Shown: one piece after another, positions 63,731-64,000 of the stretch
Position numbering within the stretch: position 1 is the stretch's first letter
Layout: each line of letters opens with the position of its first letter
DNA from: Porites lobata
Lineage: Eukaryota > Cnidaria > Anthozoa > Scleractinia > Poritidae
Direction: 5' to 3'
NCBI GenBank assembly: GCA_942486035.1
Contig: CALNXK010000033.1
Location: 3,067,001-3,131,000, forward strand
DNA: 64,000 bases
Made by a program: the position numbers and the translations under genes
Notes under the pieces: generated by a model
Told to the model about the DNA's origin: nothing
Databases searched by the model: none
Seen by the model: only the letters and a program-made list of their open reading frames with translations

Positions 63731-64000
63731 CTTGGGCCCGGTTCAGACGACGAACGTTTCATGGGCCGACCCAAATTATTAAGACCGGCTGAATCGATTC
63801 AGACACCGATCTTAATTCCAGCCGTACTAAATTCAGAAGGAGAAAAATGCTCTTTTCGGTCAAACTGCTTACAAAATACGTTATAAGAATTTATGCATTA
63901 GGTTCGGTACATGAAGGGTTCGGCGTCTGAATTAAAGGCGTTCCAAAGTCGATCCAAAGTCGAATTCCCGGCCGCGCTAGGCGAAAAGATCCGGAAAGAA
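63731..64000. mobile_element. left part of a GGGCCCGGTTCAGACG repeat, cut by the window end
   Basis: TTGGGCCCGGTTCAGACGAC, GAACGTTTCATG and later GGTTCGGCGTCTGAATTAAA resemble a dispersed cnidarian MITE I recall; ATGAATTCAGA-type blocks recur in inverted order. The right end is not in the window. Confidence 0.5.

Noticed and set aside
1..64000. Prokaryotic features (operons, CRISPR arrays, riboswitches, attachment sites)
   Set aside because: Spliced animal genes throughout; repeats are MITEs, SINEs and satellites without CRISPR spacing.

Overview
This is eukaryotic, intron-rich, AT-rich nuclear DNA, most likely from an anthozoan cnidarian and probably a stony coral. Three things point there: a multi-repeat beta-thymosin gene of the Hydra thypedin kind, a mosaic secreted trypsin-like protease with CCP, Ig, EGF and LDLR-type domains, and many small inverted-repeat elements and tRNA-derived SINE pieces of a type I recall from coral genomes. 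Species cannot be fixed from the window alone. There are no rRNA genes, CRISPR arrays or prokaryotic operons. Exons were found by translating across splice junctions, so intron phase agreement is the main check on every gene model.

Layout. (1) 1-10803, minus strand: the 5' two-thirds of a GCK-family STE20 kinase gene (MAP4K3/5-like). Twelve kinase-domain and flanking exons and three likely linker exons are visible; the C-terminal part probably lies left of the window. (2) 11391-13384, plus: a complete two-exon ABHD18 orthologue, head-to-head with the kinase across 587 bp. (3) 16342-24580, plus: a 13-exon, 506-residue protein made of 13 beta-thymosin/WH2-like actin-binding repeats, with a CArG/TATA-like box about 125 bp upstream of the ATG. 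(4) 27616-33343, minus: a secreted serine protease with signal peptide, CCP, Ig and trypsin domain; its last exon carries a one-base frameshift in this sequence. (5) 39006-61785, plus: a 21-exon gene for a secreted mosaic protease of about 1,411 residues: signal peptide, FN3-like domain, an unusual first propeller-like repeat region, EGF, lustrin-type Cys domain, YWTD propeller, CCP, Ig, trypsin.

The two protease genes are divergently transcribed paralogues. Their last five exons agree in order, phase and nearly in length, so the short gene looks like the catalytic half of the long one with its own signal exon, or the long gene grew from a short ancestor. The kinase, ABHD18 and thymosin genes are unrelated in function to the proteases and are probably just neighbours.

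Intergenic and intronic DNA is dominated by MITEs. Several have intact target-site duplications: two with 9 bp and one with 11 bp (Mutator-like), and two with 8 bp, one of them hAT-like. One hAT-like element inserted exactly across a 5' splice site of the large protease gene and duplicated the splice donor, the most striking single event in the window.
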